A stretch of 64,000 nt of DNA. Origin: CAYSYM01 sp964435115. Its GTDB lineage: Bacteria; Chloroflexota; UBA6077; CF-72. Position numbers and translations under genes: made by a program. Positions 42,914 through 51,004 of this stretch are shown piece by piece (position 1 is the stretch's first letter; every line of letters begins with the position of its first letter). Location of the stretch: contig CAYSYM010000017.1 in assembly GCA_964435115.1 (NCBI GenBank), forward strand, positions 1 through 64,000, in the 5' to 3' direction. A model generated the notes under the pieces. It did no database searches and was not told where the DNA came from. It saw nothing but the letters and a program-made list of their open reading frames with translations.

Positions 42914-43129
42914 GTGATCCCTCCTTACCCGCGCCTCACCCGACTGCCTGGCGGGCCGCGCAGAGTCCGCGCGTATTCCTCACCATTGCCTCACACACGA
43001 CCCCGCACACCCCTCCTCTCGGTGGCCCGCCCGTATCGGGGAAGCAGGGTGTCATGGGCCGCGGCCGGGGCGCTATCGCATATTGGGGGGATTTCCGTAC
43101 CGAGCGCGGGGGATCCGGTGCCAGGTGGC
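42914..43129. promoter_or_regulatory. Likely promoter region of the cytochrome oxidase operon
   Basis: This 216-base gap, between the LuxR gene and the cupredoxin gene (both minus strand), must carry the oxidase promoter. GCGCTATCGCATATTGGGGG near 43070-43090 is the least GC-rich part. I could not identify paired -35 and -10 boxes with confidence. Confidence 0.3.
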
Positions 43130-43762
43130 TCACGAGTGGGGGAGCGGCCGCGGCCTGGGCGCCGGCAGCATGTGGGCGCCTACCGCGCGTGCGTCGAGCT
43201 GGCCGGCGCTGGGATCGTACAACCCGGTGCGCACGGCCCAGCTCACCACGTCCACCCGGCTGGTCGCCTCGAGCTTGCGCATGATGTGGCGGATGTGGGT
43301 GATCGCCGTGTGCCTGGAGACGCCCAGGCGCAGGGCGAGCTCGTCGGTCTTGAGCCCCTGGCAGAGCAGCGACACGACTTCGATCTCACGCCGGGAGAGG
43401 GGATGCGTGAGGCGCAGCGGCTCATCCGCTCCGAGGTGGCGGCGCGAGAGGGCGTACAGGACGCGCTCTTCGTGCGCCAGCTCGTCACCGTACCGGGCGA
43501 GGAGGTACATGGCCAGCACGCCGAAAGCCGCGAGCGCGGCGCTGGTCACGAGATGGGCGGGACTGGGCGGGTGGACGACGGAGAGGGCCATGACCAGGCT
43601 GTTCGCGCCCACCACGAGCCCGAGCCCCATGAACAGGGCGATTCGCATGCGTGCCCGCCGCCGTCTCACGTGGCGGGTGCGCCACAGGCCGAGCGCGGCC
43701 GCCGCCGGCCAGGCGAGGGTGGACGCCAGGTGGATCAGCCGGAGGATGTCCAGTGGGGTCAT
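43130..43762 (-). CDS. Membrane-anchored LuxR-type regulator
   Basis: A 210-residue protein. Residues 8-105 carry three or four hydrophobic segments (LIHLASTLAWPAAAALGLW, IALFMGLGLVVGANSLVMAL, LVTSAALAAFGVLAMYLLAR). Residues about 118-185 form a LuxR/GerE helix-turn-helix (LSRREIEVVSLLCQGLKTDE, LGVSRHTAITHIRHIMRKL). LuxR regulators are usually soluble; a membrane sensor half with the DNA-binding half in the cytosol is uncommon. It is encoded just upstream of the oxidase operon, so it may respond to respiratory or membrane state. Its start overlaps the MNT stop (ATGA). Confidence 0.78.
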   Translation of the reverse strand: MTPLDILRLIHLASTLAWPAAAALGLWRTRHVRRRRARMRIALFMGLGLVVGANSLVMALSVVHPPSPAHLVTSAALAAFGVLAMYLLARYGDELAHEERVLYALSRRHLGADEPLRLTHPLSRREIEVVSLLCQGLKTDELALRLGVSRHTAITHIRHIMRKLEATSRVDVVSWAVRTGLYDPSAGQLDARAVGAHMLPAPRPRPLPHS

Positions 43763-44136
43763 CCGTCACTGACCGGGGGATAGAGCTGCAGGCTGCGGTG
43801 GAGCGCGGCCTCGACCACGCCGCGCGGGCGTGGCTGGGCGGCCTGGACCTGGGCACTGGTCCGCACGAACAGGTCCACCGGGACCGGCGCGCTGAGGAAG
43901 GCGTCCAGGCAGCAGTCGTAGACCTGGTCGGGGTGGGCGGTGTCCTCGCAGACCACGAGCAGATCGGCGTCGCTGCGCGGGGTTGGGATGCCGTGGGCCA
44001 AGGACCCGAACAGGTAGATGGCCACGACACCCGGGCAGCGAGCCCCAGCTTCCAGGGCGGTGGCGCGCAGGGTCGCCAGGACGGCTTCACGCTCCAGGAA
44101 GCGACTGACGGACAAAGTCGTGAATGGCTTCTGCAT
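43759..44136 (-). CDS. Minimal nucleotidyltransferase (MntA-like) antitoxin
   Basis: A 125-residue protein of the MNT family. IYLFGSLAHGIPTPRSDADL is the GSx10DxD nucleotidyltransferase motif, with the third acidic residue likely in PVDLFVR. In characterised pairs the MNT enzyme AMPylates and silences the HEPN toxin. The gene follows and overlaps the HEPN gene by 50 bases and overlaps the LuxR start by four, so all three are probably on one transcript. Confidence 0.85.
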   Translation of the reverse strand: MQKPFTTLSVSRFLEREAVLATLRATALEAGARCPGVVAIYLFGSLAHGIPTPRSDADLLVVCEDTAHPDQVYDCCLDAFLSAPVPVDLFVRTSAQVQAAQPRPRGVVEAALHRSLQLYPPVSDG

Positions 44137-44482
44137 CGGCGATGGCCTGCTCGGCGCCCTGGGCAGTGTAGTAGTCCCTGGGCGCCCCGGTCGGGAAGCC
44201 GTTGGGGTACCGGGTCGGGATGTAATGCCTGTCCAGGCGTCGGCCGGCGTCGATCAGGGGTGGCGGGACGTTCCGCCGCTGGGACAGATCGCTCAGGAGC
44301 CGGGTGACGCTGTGGCCGCACGCCTCGCCGCCCAGCCCCAGGAAGAGGGCCTGCACTGCCTTTTCGGCGGCCTGCTGGGCGGCGAAGCAGGCCCAGTTGT
44401 GGTCGCAAGCTTGCAGCGAGTGCCGCGCGTGCTGCAAGTCAGCCGCCGCCTGGGAGAGCCAGTCCGGCGCGCGATTCGCCAT
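44087..44482 (-). CDS. HEPN-domain protein (HepT-like)
   Basis: A 131-residue all-helical protein. PDWLSQAAADLQHARHSLQA, WACFAAQQAAEKAVQALFLG and the segment RRLDRHYIPTRYPNGFP are typical of HEPN proteins of Pfam PF05168. RRLDRH fits the Rx4-6H ribonuclease motif. Together with the MNT gene it forms a HEPN-MNT toxin-antitoxin pair. The 299-base gap upstream (44483-44781) shows no gene; TACACT at 44753-44758 may be a -10 box for the plus-strand thioesterase. Confidence 0.85.
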   Translation of the reverse strand: MANRAPDWLSQAAADLQHARHSLQACDHNWACFAAQQAAEKAVQALFLGLGGEACGHSVTRLLSDLSQRRNVPPPLIDAGRRLDRHYIPTRYPNGFPTGAPRDYYTAQGAEQAIADAEAIHDFVRQSLPGA

Positions 44483-44781
44483 CCGCCGTGCTCCGCAACG
44501 CCGAGTCTAGCAGGGCCAGCCACGAGTGGCCGCAGCCCCGCATGGACAGGGTGCCCGGCGCGTTCCTGGGAACGCCCGTCCAAGGGGTCGTCGCGCGCCT
44601 GGGTGCTTCCCCATGGGGCCGAGAACGAGCCGGCGGAGGAAGGTCGGAAGCAGGACCGGTCCGCGGGCCTCCATTCGGCCAAGCTCAGCCACGATTCTGC
44701 CGTCCGCCCACGCCGCGGGACCCGCTGGGAAACCGGGCGGCTGGCGCGTACACTCGGCGCGAGAGGTGGCGAGCTCGCGAC

Positions 44782-45261
44782 ATGACGCTGCCGGGACGGG
44801 CTGCCGAGGAGGGGCGGTCACCAGGAGTGGGGAGCGGGAACGGGCTCCCTGGGGAGCTGGACGCCCTCCTGCGGCGAGACCCCTTCGGGCACGTGCTCGG
44901 AGCGGAGCACGAGGAGATCCGCCCGGGCTTTGCGCGTGTGCGCCTCGACCTCCGGCCCGAGCACCAGAACTTCGTCGGCACGCCGCACGGCGGCGTGATC
45001 TTCTCGCTGGCTGATCTGGCCCTGGCGGCCGCGTGTAACGCGGGCGGGACCCTGGCGGCGCTGGTGAGCGCCAGCCTGAACTACACTGCGGCTCCGGCTC
45101 GCGACGCCCGGCTGGTGGCCGAGGCGACCGAAGTCGCCCTGTCACGCCGGCTGGGGGTGTACCGCCTGGAGGTGCGCTCGTCCGAGGGGGTGTTGGTCGC
45201 CTCCGGCCAGGCCACCGTCTACCGTTGGCCCGGCCGCCCGCAGGCAGCCCTGGCGGACTGA
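44782..45261 (+). CDS. Hotdog-fold thioesterase (PaaI-like)
   Basis: A 159-residue protein whose residues about 30-150 form a hotdog domain. EHQNFVGTPHGGVIFSLADL carries the NxxGxxHGG pattern of PaaI-type acyl-CoA thioesterases, and SASLNYTAAPARDARLVAEA completes the strand pair. It would hydrolyse aryl- or acyl-CoA esters. ATG 44782 was chosen; the first 25 residues are Gly/Arg-rich and may not be folded. Converges with the GntR gene, leaving 16 bases. Confidence 0.82.
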   Translation: MTLPGRAAEEGRSPGVGSGNGLPGELDALLRRDPFGHVLGAEHEEIRPGFARVRLDLRPEHQNFVGTPHGGVIFSLADLALAAACNAGGTLAALVSASLNYTAAPARDARLVAEATEVALSRRLGVYRLEVRSSEGVLVASGQATVYRWPGRPQAALAD

Positions 45262-45277
45262 CCGGCGGCGCGGACGC

Positions 45278-46057
45278 TCATGGCGCCACCAGTCGTCGAA
45301 GCTGCAGGACCACCTGGTAGCGATCGCCCCGCAGGAGCGAGACCACGAACTCGATCAGGCGGTGATGCTGGTCGCGCGTGAGCCGCTGGACCGAGAACGC
45401 CGGCGAGCCGGGCGCCACCTCGAGGAGCTGGGCTGTCTCACGGTCGAGCCGAACAGGCGTGTAGGTGTCTGTGGCATCCGTCGGCAGGACGCCGTAGCGC
45501 TGGACGAAGAGCGTGTAGAGGGAGGCGATGGGCTCGGCCACGTCGGCCAGGTCGGGGAAGAGGCGCTCGGGCAGGTACGAGGTCTGGACGCCCATCGGCT
45601 CGCCGTCCGCCAGGCGTAGGCGCTGCAGGAGCACGACGGGCGCGCCTGGGGCCAGCGCCAGCCGGGCTGCGACCTCCGGCGACGCCGGCTCGCGCCGCAG
45701 GGCAAGCATGCGACTGGCGGCGGCGTGGCCGCGCCGGGTGGTCTCCTCGGTGAAGCTGAGGAGACGGATCGGGCCGTGCTCGATCTTGGGCTCGGCCACG
45801 AAGATGCCCTTCCCCTGCCGGCGCGTCAGGAGGCCTTCCTGCGAGAGGGCGCCAATCGCCTGGACGACCGTGATCCGGCTGACCGCATAGGTGTCGCACA
45901 GCTCCCGGATCGTCGGGATCTGCTCGCCCGGCTGCCACTCGCCGGCGGCGAGGCGGCCGCGCAGCACCTGGCAGAGTTGGTGGTAGAGGGGGACCGGGCC
46001 GCCGGTGAGGGCGGTGGGGACGGGCGAGACCGGAGCCCCAGCAGTTGAGCTTGGCAT
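45278..46057 (-). CDS. GntR-family regulator with UTRA effector domain (amino-sugar regulator)
   Basis: A 259-residue HutC-type repressor. Residues 20-90 are the winged helix (VPLYHQLCQVLRGRLAAGEW, then IPTIRELCDTYAVSRITVVQ). Residues about 95-255 are a UTRA ligand domain (RLRLADGEPMGVQTSYLPER, FVVSLLRGDRYQVVLQL). The family includes NagR/DasR, which sense GlcN-6-P or GlcNAc-6-P. A palindrome with GTTTACATGTAGAC overlaps its start codon and recurs at 47281 and 52508 before the transporter and anmK operons, so autoregulation and regulon control are likely. Confidence 0.87.
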   Translation of the reverse strand: MPSSTAGAPVSPVPTALTGGPVPLYHQLCQVLRGRLAAGEWQPGEQIPTIRELCDTYAVSRITVVQAIGALSQEGLLTRRQGKGIFVAEPKIEHGPIRLLSFTEETTRRGHAAASRMLALRREPASPEVAARLALAPGAPVVLLQRLRLADGEPMGVQTSYLPERLFPDLADVAEPIASLYTLFVQRYGVLPTDATDTYTPVRLDRETAQLLEVAPGSPAFSVQRLTRDQHHRLIEFVVSLLRGDRYQVVLQLRRLVAP

Positions 46058-46111
46058 GTTTACATGTAGACATGTGGACGCTACACTGGGGTGCGGCGTC
46101 TGTCAAGGAGC
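46047..46111. repeat. Direct repeat copy A (promoter/operator duplicate)
   Basis: About 65 bases from GAGCTTGGCATG to TGTCAAGGAGC, nearly identical to 47273-47337; one mismatch seen (G/A at the seventh base). Copy A is followed on the plus strand by no gene and is divided from copy B by a VapBC pair and a broken GntR gene. The copies therefore bracket an inserted or duplicated segment of about 1.2 kb. Confidence 0.8.
46055..46087 (+). promoter_or_regulatory. GntR operator within a promoter, copy A
   Basis: The palindrome CATGTTTACATGTAGACATG (46055-46074) covers the GntR start codon. TTTACA (46059-46064), 17 bases, TACACT (46082-46087) form a plus-strand promoter, but no plus-strand gene follows. 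Here the site most plausibly represses the GntR gene itself. Confidence 0.65.
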
Positions 46112-46228
46112 GACCGTCCGAACCCCACGGGTCATGGCGTGGTCGCTCGCGGCGCCTCACCCGGCCTGCGGCCGGCCTCTCCGAGTAGGAAGAGGCGCTG
46201 GTCCGAGCACCCGCAGCGGGTCACGGGC

Positions 46229-46645
46229 TTACGCCTCCACCTGGACGAACCCGGCCACGCTGAAATGGTGATCGAACGTGAACGCCTCGACGAGTCCGAG
46301 TCGGCGCATCAGCACGAACGAGGTAGCGTCCACGTAGCTGAAGTCCTGGTCAGCGTACTGGGCCAGCAGCGCTTCCGCGCCGCGCTCCCATTCCTCTGGC
46401 ACGAACACGCGCTGCGTCACCGCGCTCTCACCCACGCCTCGGAGAAACGTCTGCGCTGCCTGGTGGCCGAGCCGCACACGAATCAGCGTATACGTCTCGC
46501 TCGCCACGTGGTTGGACGTCACGAGCCTCCGCCGCGCGGCAGTCATCGCCCGCAACGTGCGGGTTGCGCGGTCGTGGCTCGCGTCACGCGTGGCCGCGAG
46601 GGCGTACCAGGCGGAGGTGTCGACGAAAACCCCCGACTCACGCAT
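46229..46645 (-). CDS. VapC-like PIN-domain toxin
   Basis: A 138-residue PIN ribonuclease. GVFVDTSAWYALAATRDASH gives the first Asp, SNHVASETYTLI the Glu, and FSYVDATSFVLMRRLGL and FTFDHHFSVAGF the later acidic positions; all four are present. It overlaps the antitoxin gene by eight bases. It lies between the two copies of the operator repeat, so it may have arrived with the rearrangement of the GntR locus. Confidence 0.87.
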   Translation of the reverse strand: MRESGVFVDTSAWYALAATRDASHDRATRTLRAMTAARRRLVTSNHVASETYTLIRVRLGHQAAQTFLRGVGESAVTQRVFVPEEWERGAEALLAQYADQDFSYVDATSFVLMRRLGLVEAFTFDHHFSVAGFVQVEA

Positions 46646-46886
46646 CCCGAGGGTTCGCCGAGAGCTCCGCCAGCACGCGGTCGTGCTCGACCGCGGTGTT
46701 CTCCGGGCCGGCGTCGCCCACCCCCACGATGCGCCAGATCGCGTCCTCCTGGAGTGGCAGCTCTTCCGCCACGAATCGACGGGCGGCCAGGCGGATCAGG
46801 TCGGCCCGCGTGGTGCGGCGGCGCTGCGCGAGTCGATCGAGGGCCGCGGTCAGGTCTTCTGGCAGGTAGATTTGCGTGCGCCGCAT
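46638..46886 (-). CDS. VapB-like ribbon-helix-helix antitoxin
   Basis: An 82-residue protein. RRTQIYLPEDLTAALDRLAQ followed by RTTRADLIRLAARRFVAEEL is a clear ribbon-helix-helix (CopG/MetJ) pattern. The acidic C-terminal part would bind the PIN toxin encoded downstream. Start ATG at 46886 with GAGGAGCAGC nearby. Confidence 0.82.
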   Translation of the reverse strand: MRRTQIYLPEDLTAALDRLAQRRRTTRADLIRLAARRFVAEELPLQEDAIWRIVGVGDAGPENTAVEHDRVLAELSANPRDA

Positions 46887-47089
46887 GCTGCTCCTCCAGC
46901 ACCTACATCTGCGAGACCTCAGTGTACATCACCCCGTACTCCGCGGACGATGCCGGCTCGGAGCCCGTGACTGCCCCAGCCCCGTCGGCTTGCACGCTCA
47001 CATTCGCCGCCGCCCAATCCCCATCCAGTGAGCCGGTGCCGCGCCTGAAGCGGCGCGCCGGCGGAGTGGCGTGCGCCAACGGGACACCC

Positions 47090-47280
47090 CGGAAAGCGCT
47101 GGGCGAGGGTAATACGGCTGACCCCCGTAGGCCTCGCGCAATGAGCGGATGGTGGAAATCTGGTCTCCTGGCCTCCACCCGCCGGAGGCGATGCGGCCGC
47201 GTAGCACCTGGCAGAGCTCGTGATAGAGGGGGACTGGGCCGCCGGCGATGGCGCCGGCGCCCATGATTCGAGCTTAGCAT
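47090..47280 (-). pseudogene. Decayed second copy of the GntR regulator N-terminus
   Basis: One frame reads GGPVPLYHELCQVLRGRIAS, then RPGDQISTIRSLREAYG, closely matching residues 19-57 of the intact GntR. An extra G near 47127 shifts the frame; in the next frame VSRITLAQRF continues the match, and homology then fades. A second shift lies near the 5' end. The UTRA part is missing. It sits directly upstream of operator copy B, mirroring the intact gene beside copy A. Confidence 0.75.
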
Positions 47281-47337
47281 GTTTACATGTAGACATGTGG
47301 ACGCTACACTGGGGTGCGGCGTCTGTCAAGGAGCAAG
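47273..47337. repeat. Direct repeat copy B (promoter/operator duplicate)
   Basis: Partner of 46047-46111, ending with the same TGTCAAGGAGC. This copy is followed by the substrate-binding protein gene and is probably the original working promoter of the transporter operon. Confidence 0.8.
47278..47310 (+). promoter_or_regulatory. GntR operator within the transporter promoter, copy B
   Basis: CATGTTTACATGTAGACATG (47278-47297) overlaps TTTACA (47282-47287), spacer of 17, TACACT (47305-47310). The repressor would cover the -35 box. Transcription would start near 47317, giving a leader of about 40 bases before ATG 47360. Confidence 0.75.
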
Positions 47338-47359
47338 CCTTCCGAAAGGACGACATGGG

Positions 47360-49072
47360 ATGATGCCTCTTCGTAAGCCCTGGTTACCGGCGATCGCCGC
47401 GGCGGCGATTCTCACCCTGTCTGCATGCCAAGCAGCCGCGCCCGCGGCCCCCACCCCGACTGCGGCGCCCAAGCCCGCCGCCCCCGCGGCGACAACGGCT
47501 TCAGCGGCTTCGCCCGCTGCCAAGCCCGCGGCTTCACCCGCCGCCAGCCCGTCCGCATCGCCCGCCGCTGCAGGCCTTACCAGTCCTGTGGCTGCCCCGG
47601 CTCCCACGCCGGGCAAGCGGGGTGGCGTCCTGACGTTGGTACGCCAGGGTGAGGTGACAAACCTGGACCCGCACAAGGTACCCGCGTTCACCAGCCAGCG
47701 GATTTTCGAGCTCATCTACAGCCGCCTGACCATGCTCGGTCCGGACCTGAGCGTGCAGCCAGATATGGCCGAGTCATGGACGATCTCGCCTGACGGCAAG
47801 ACCTACACCTTCAAGCTGCGCCAGGCCAAATTCCACAATGGCGACCCGGTCACGAGCGCTGATGTGAAGTTCACGTTCGAGCGCATCCTGAATCCTGAAA
47901 CCGCGGCAGTTTCGCGGGCTTTCTTCACGGACATCGATCGCATCGACACGCCGGACGATCGGACCGTCGTGTTCAATCTGAAACAGCCGAACGTGACGAT
48001 TCTCGGCTACATGGCCACCGGTGGTGCGTCGATCGTCTCGAAGAAGGTGACCGAGGCGGCCAACAACGACCTGTCGAAGAAGGAGACCGCGATCGGCGCC
48101 GGACCTTTCAAGCTGGTCGAGTGGGTGCCAGACAACTACATGAAGCTGGATGCCTTCACGGAGTTCTACATCCAGGGGCAGCCATACGTGGACAGCATTC
48201 GCATCAACGTGGTACCTGATGAGGCCGGTATCATTGCGGCGCTGCGCACCAAGGCTGCCGATATGGCGATCATCACCGATCCTCGTACCGCTCAGACCCT
48301 CGGCAAGGAGCAGGGCGTCACGGTCAGCGCCAAGCCTAGCCCAAACTACAACCTGCTGTTCATGAACACCAAGCGCAAGCCATTGGATAACCTGCAAGTG
48401 CGCCAGGCGATCGCGTACGCCGTCGACCGCCAGCAGGTTGTCGACACGGTCGCGCTGGGCGAAGGCGAGGTCACGGGGCCGATCGCGCCGGCCTTGCCGC
48501 AGTTTGCCCTGCCCGTCGGCGAGTACCCAAGCTACAAGCGAGACGTGAACAAGGCGAAGCAGCTCCTGCAGGACGCGGGCGTCGGGCCGGTCGAGTTCAC
48601 GATCCTGGTGCCCACCACGGAGCCTGTGTACGCCAAGGATATCGCCCAGGTGGTGCAGCAGCAGCTCGCGGAAGCTGGCATTAAGATGAACATCGAGCTG
48701 AGCGAGTTCGGCCAGTACGTCGACCGCTGGCTGAAGGCCGATTTCGATGCCGCCGTGGGTCTCAACGGCGGCCAGCCTGATCCAGACTCGTACGTGTTCC
48801 GGTACTTCACCACGGACGGCAACCTGAACTTCGTGACCTCGTATCAGAACCAGCAGGTGAGTGACGCGCTGAAGCAGGCGCGGGCAACCGCGGACGTGCA
48901 GACACGGAAGGACCTGTACGCGGCGGCACAGCGGCAGCTCGTCAACGACGATCCGTTCATCTGGCTGTACGTCGGCCGTGACTACATGGGACTGCTCCCT
49001 AGCACGAAGGGCTATGTGCACCTGCCTACCGGGTCGGTTGTCTACCTACGACAGACCTGGCTGGACAAGTAG
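47360..49072 (+). CDS. ABC transporter substrate-binding lipoprotein, family 5
   Basis: A 570-residue extracytoplasmic solute-binding protein of the DppA/OppA family. The signal peptide ends in a lipobox (AAILTLSAC, Cys about residue 22), then a 65-residue Ala/Pro linker. The binding domain begins KRGGVLTLVRQGEVTNLDPH and has family marks ESWTISPDGKTYTFKLRQ and FHNGDPVTSADVKFTFERI. Two permease genes follow. Given the regulon context the ligand may be a muropeptide or amino sugar rather than a plain peptide; that is inference. GAAAGGA nine bases upstream supports ATG 47360. Confidence 0.9.
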   Translation: MMPLRKPWLPAIAAAAILTLSACQAAAPAAPTPTAAPKPAAPAATTASAASPAAKPAASPAASPSASPAAAGLTSPVAAPAPTPGKRGGVLTLVRQGEVTNLDPHKVPAFTSQRIFELIYSRLTMLGPDLSVQPDMAESWTISPDGKTYTFKLRQAKFHNGDPVTSADVKFTFERILNPETAAVSRAFFTDIDRIDTPDDRTVVFNLKQPNVTILGYMATGGASIVSKKVTEAANNDLSKKETAIGAGPFKLVEWVPDNYMKLDAFTEFYIQGQPYVDSIRINVVPDEAGIIAALRTKAADMAIITDPRTAQTLGKEQGVTVSAKPSPNYNLLFMNTKRKPLDNLQVRQAIAYAVDRQQVVDTVALGEGEVTGPIAPALPQFALPVGEYPSYKRDVNKAKQLLQDAGVGPVEFTILVPTTEPVYAKDIAQVVQQQLAEAGIKMNIELSEFGQYVDRWLKADFDAAVGLNGGQPDPDSYVFRYFTTDGNLNFVTSYQNQQVSDALKQARATADVQTRKDLYAAAQRQLVNDDPFIWLYVGRDYMGLLPSTKGYVHLPTGSVVYLRQTWLDK

Positions 49073-49082
49073 GAGGATGGGC

Positions 49083-49150
49083 CTCAGGACTGGGCGGTGA
49101 GGACTGAGTAAGCCTCGTCTCCGTCCTCCGGCCTCAGTCCTCGGCACTCA
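49083..49150. repeat. Repeat-derived hairpin between binding protein and permease genes
   Basis: Variants of GGACTGAG and its complement alternate here. GAGGACTGAG (49099-49108) pairs with CTCAGTCCTC (49133-49142). The element ends at the permease start, leaving no obvious ribosome binding site. It could reduce downstream expression relative to the binding protein, as such hairpins commonly do. Confidence 0.55.
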
Positions 49151-49152
49151 GC

Positions 49153-50106
49153 GTGGGTCGCTTCCTTGCGACACGGCTCCTGAGCCTGCCCCCGACACTG
49201 CTGGGGGTCTCGATCCTCACGTTCCTCTTCTTGCGCCTCATCCCGGGGGACGCCATCGCCGTGCGGCTCGGCACGGCCACGGCGCTCAGCCCGGAGCAGC
49301 TCGCCCAGCTCCGCGCGTACTTTGGCATCGACCAGCCGCTCCACATCCAGTACCTCACCTGGCTGCTCTCGCTCTTCAAAGGTGACGCCGGCTACTCCAT
49401 CCGTACCGGCCAGCCCGTGGCGAGCGAGATCGCGTCCAGGCTTCCGGCCACGCTGGAGCTCGCCCTAGCCGCTGCCGGCGTGGCCCTACTCGTCGGCATC
49501 CCTCTTGGGCTCGCGTCGGCGTTAAGGCCCAACGGTACACTCGACCTCCTCTCTCGCGGCTTCGGCCTGCTCGGGCTTTCGCTTCCAAACTTCTGGCTGG
49601 GAACGCTTATCATCCTGCTGTTCGCGCGGTACCTGCGCTGGATGCCGAACACGGGTGGGTACGTCGATCTCTTCACCGACCCCAGCGCCAACCTGAAGTT
49701 CATCGTGTTCCCGGCGGTGACGCTGGGCGTCGCGATGGCGGCGGTCGTTATGCGGACAACACGATCGGCGATGCTGGACGTCCTTGGCGCCGACTACATC
49801 CGCACCGCCCGCGCGAAGGGGCTCCCGCCGTCCGCGGTGATCAATCGGCATGCCCTGAAGAACAGCTTGATCGTCGTGGTCACGATTCTTGGCATCCAAG
49901 TGGGATACCTGCTAGGCGGGGCCGTAGTGGTGGAGGAGGTCTTCTCTGTCCCCGGCCTGGGACGCCTCTTGCTGAACGCGATCAGCCAGCGCGACTACGC
50001 CGTAGTTCAGGCATCGGTGCTGCTGATCGCCGTCCTGTTCGTCACCGTCAACACCTTCGTCGACATCTTGTATGGCTACCTCGATCCACGCATCCGGTAC
50101 ACCTGA
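49153..50106 (+). CDS. ABC transporter permease, DppB type
   Basis: A 317-residue permease with about six spans. The start RFLATRLLSLPPTLLGVSIL and LRLIPGDAIAVRLG are typical of DppB/OppB, and the EAA loop reads DVLGADYIRTARAKGLPPSA. Partner of the following DppC-type gene. GTG start. It overlaps that gene by 35 bases. Confidence 0.92.
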   Translation: MGRFLATRLLSLPPTLLGVSILTFLFLRLIPGDAIAVRLGTATALSPEQLAQLRAYFGIDQPLHIQYLTWLLSLFKGDAGYSIRTGQPVASEIASRLPATLELALAAAGVALLVGIPLGLASALRPNGTLDLLSRGFGLLGLSLPNFWLGTLIILLFARYLRWMPNTGGYVDLFTDPSANLKFIVFPAVTLGVAMAAVVMRTTRSAMLDVLGADYIRTARAKGLPPSAVINRHALKNSLIVVVTILGIQVGYLLGGAVVVEEVFSVPGLGRLLLNAISQRDYAVVQASVLLIAVLFVTVNTFVDILYGYLDPRIRYT

Positions 50107-50986
50107 GATCCAGGCGCTCGGAACGCAGCCTGTCGAGCTACCCCAGCGCTCAGAGCGCGAACGGTTCCTCCGTGCGCTCGGGCAGAACCGCGCGGCGATG
50201 CTCGGCCTCGCAGTGGTCGCGGTGTACGTCTTCGTCGCGGTGTTCGCCGAATGGTTGCCACTGCGCGGCCCACTGCAGATGACGCCCTCCAGCAGAATGG
50301 CTGGTCCAACTCTGGAGATGCCTTTCGGTGCCGATACCTTCGGCCGCGACATGCTGAGCCGCATCGTTTACGGCGTGCGGCTCTCGCTGCAGGTGTCCGT
50401 TACGTCAGTCGCGGCCGCCCTGGTGGCCGGGTCGATCCTCGGACTGATCGCGGCTTACGTCGGTGGATGGGTGGATCAAGTGATCATGCGCCTCATGGAC
50501 GTTTTCTTCTCGTTCCCCTCCATTCTGCTCGCCCTCGGCATCGTTGCCGCGCTTGGTCCCAACCCGAACAACGTGGTCATTGCCATCGCGGTGGTGTACA
50601 CGCCAATCTTTGCGCGTGTGATCCGGGGCCCAGTCCTCGCGCTGAAAGAACGCGAATACGTGGAAGCAGCGCGAGCCCTGGGGGCCGGCGCACCGCGCAT
50701 CATCACCCTGCACATCCTCCCGAACGTGCTCTCAGTGCTCATCGTCCAGACGAGCATCGCGCTCTCGTGGGCAGTGCTTACCGAGGCGTCACTGTCGTTC
50801 CTCGGACTCTCTGCCCAGCCACCAGCGCCGTCGTGGGGCGTGATGCTCAACGAGGGGCGGCAGAACCTGGAGCTAGCCCCGCACCTGGCCATCTTTCCGG
50901 GCCTGGCGATCATGCTGGCCGTGCTCGGGTTCAATTTGCTCGGAGACGGGCTGCGAGATGTCCTTGATCCTCGCCTCCAGCGCTGA
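50072..50986 (+). CDS. ABC transporter permease, DppC type
   Basis: A 304-residue permease: N-terminal span after RFLRALGQNRAAMLGLAVV, periplasmic PFGADTFGRDMLSRIVYGVR, and EAA loop YVEAARALGAGAPRIITLHI. Forms the channel with the DppB-type protein. The start ATG lies within dppB, so translation is coupled. No ATPase gene (DppD/DppF) follows or occurs elsewhere in the window; energy must come from ATPases encoded elsewhere. Confidence 0.92.
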   Translation: MATSIHASGTPEIQALGTQPVELPQRSERERFLRALGQNRAAMLGLAVVAVYVFVAVFAEWLPLRGPLQMTPSSRMAGPTLEMPFGADTFGRDMLSRIVYGVRLSLQVSVTSVAAALVAGSILGLIAAYVGGWVDQVIMRLMDVFFSFPSILLALGIVAALGPNPNNVVIAIAVVYTPIFARVIRGPVLALKEREYVEAARALGAGAPRIITLHILPNVLSVLIVQTSIALSWAVLTEASLSFLGLSAQPPAPSWGVMLNEGRQNLELAPHLAIFPGLAIMLAVLGFNLLGDGLRDVLDPRLQR

Positions 50987-51004
50987 GAGCTCTTCAGTCG
51001 AGAT

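Noticed and set aside
47279..47359. N-terminal extension of the substrate-binding protein starting at the operator
   Set aside because: The extension would be translated from the promoter/operator repeat itself; signal peptide and ribosome site fit ATG 47360 instead.
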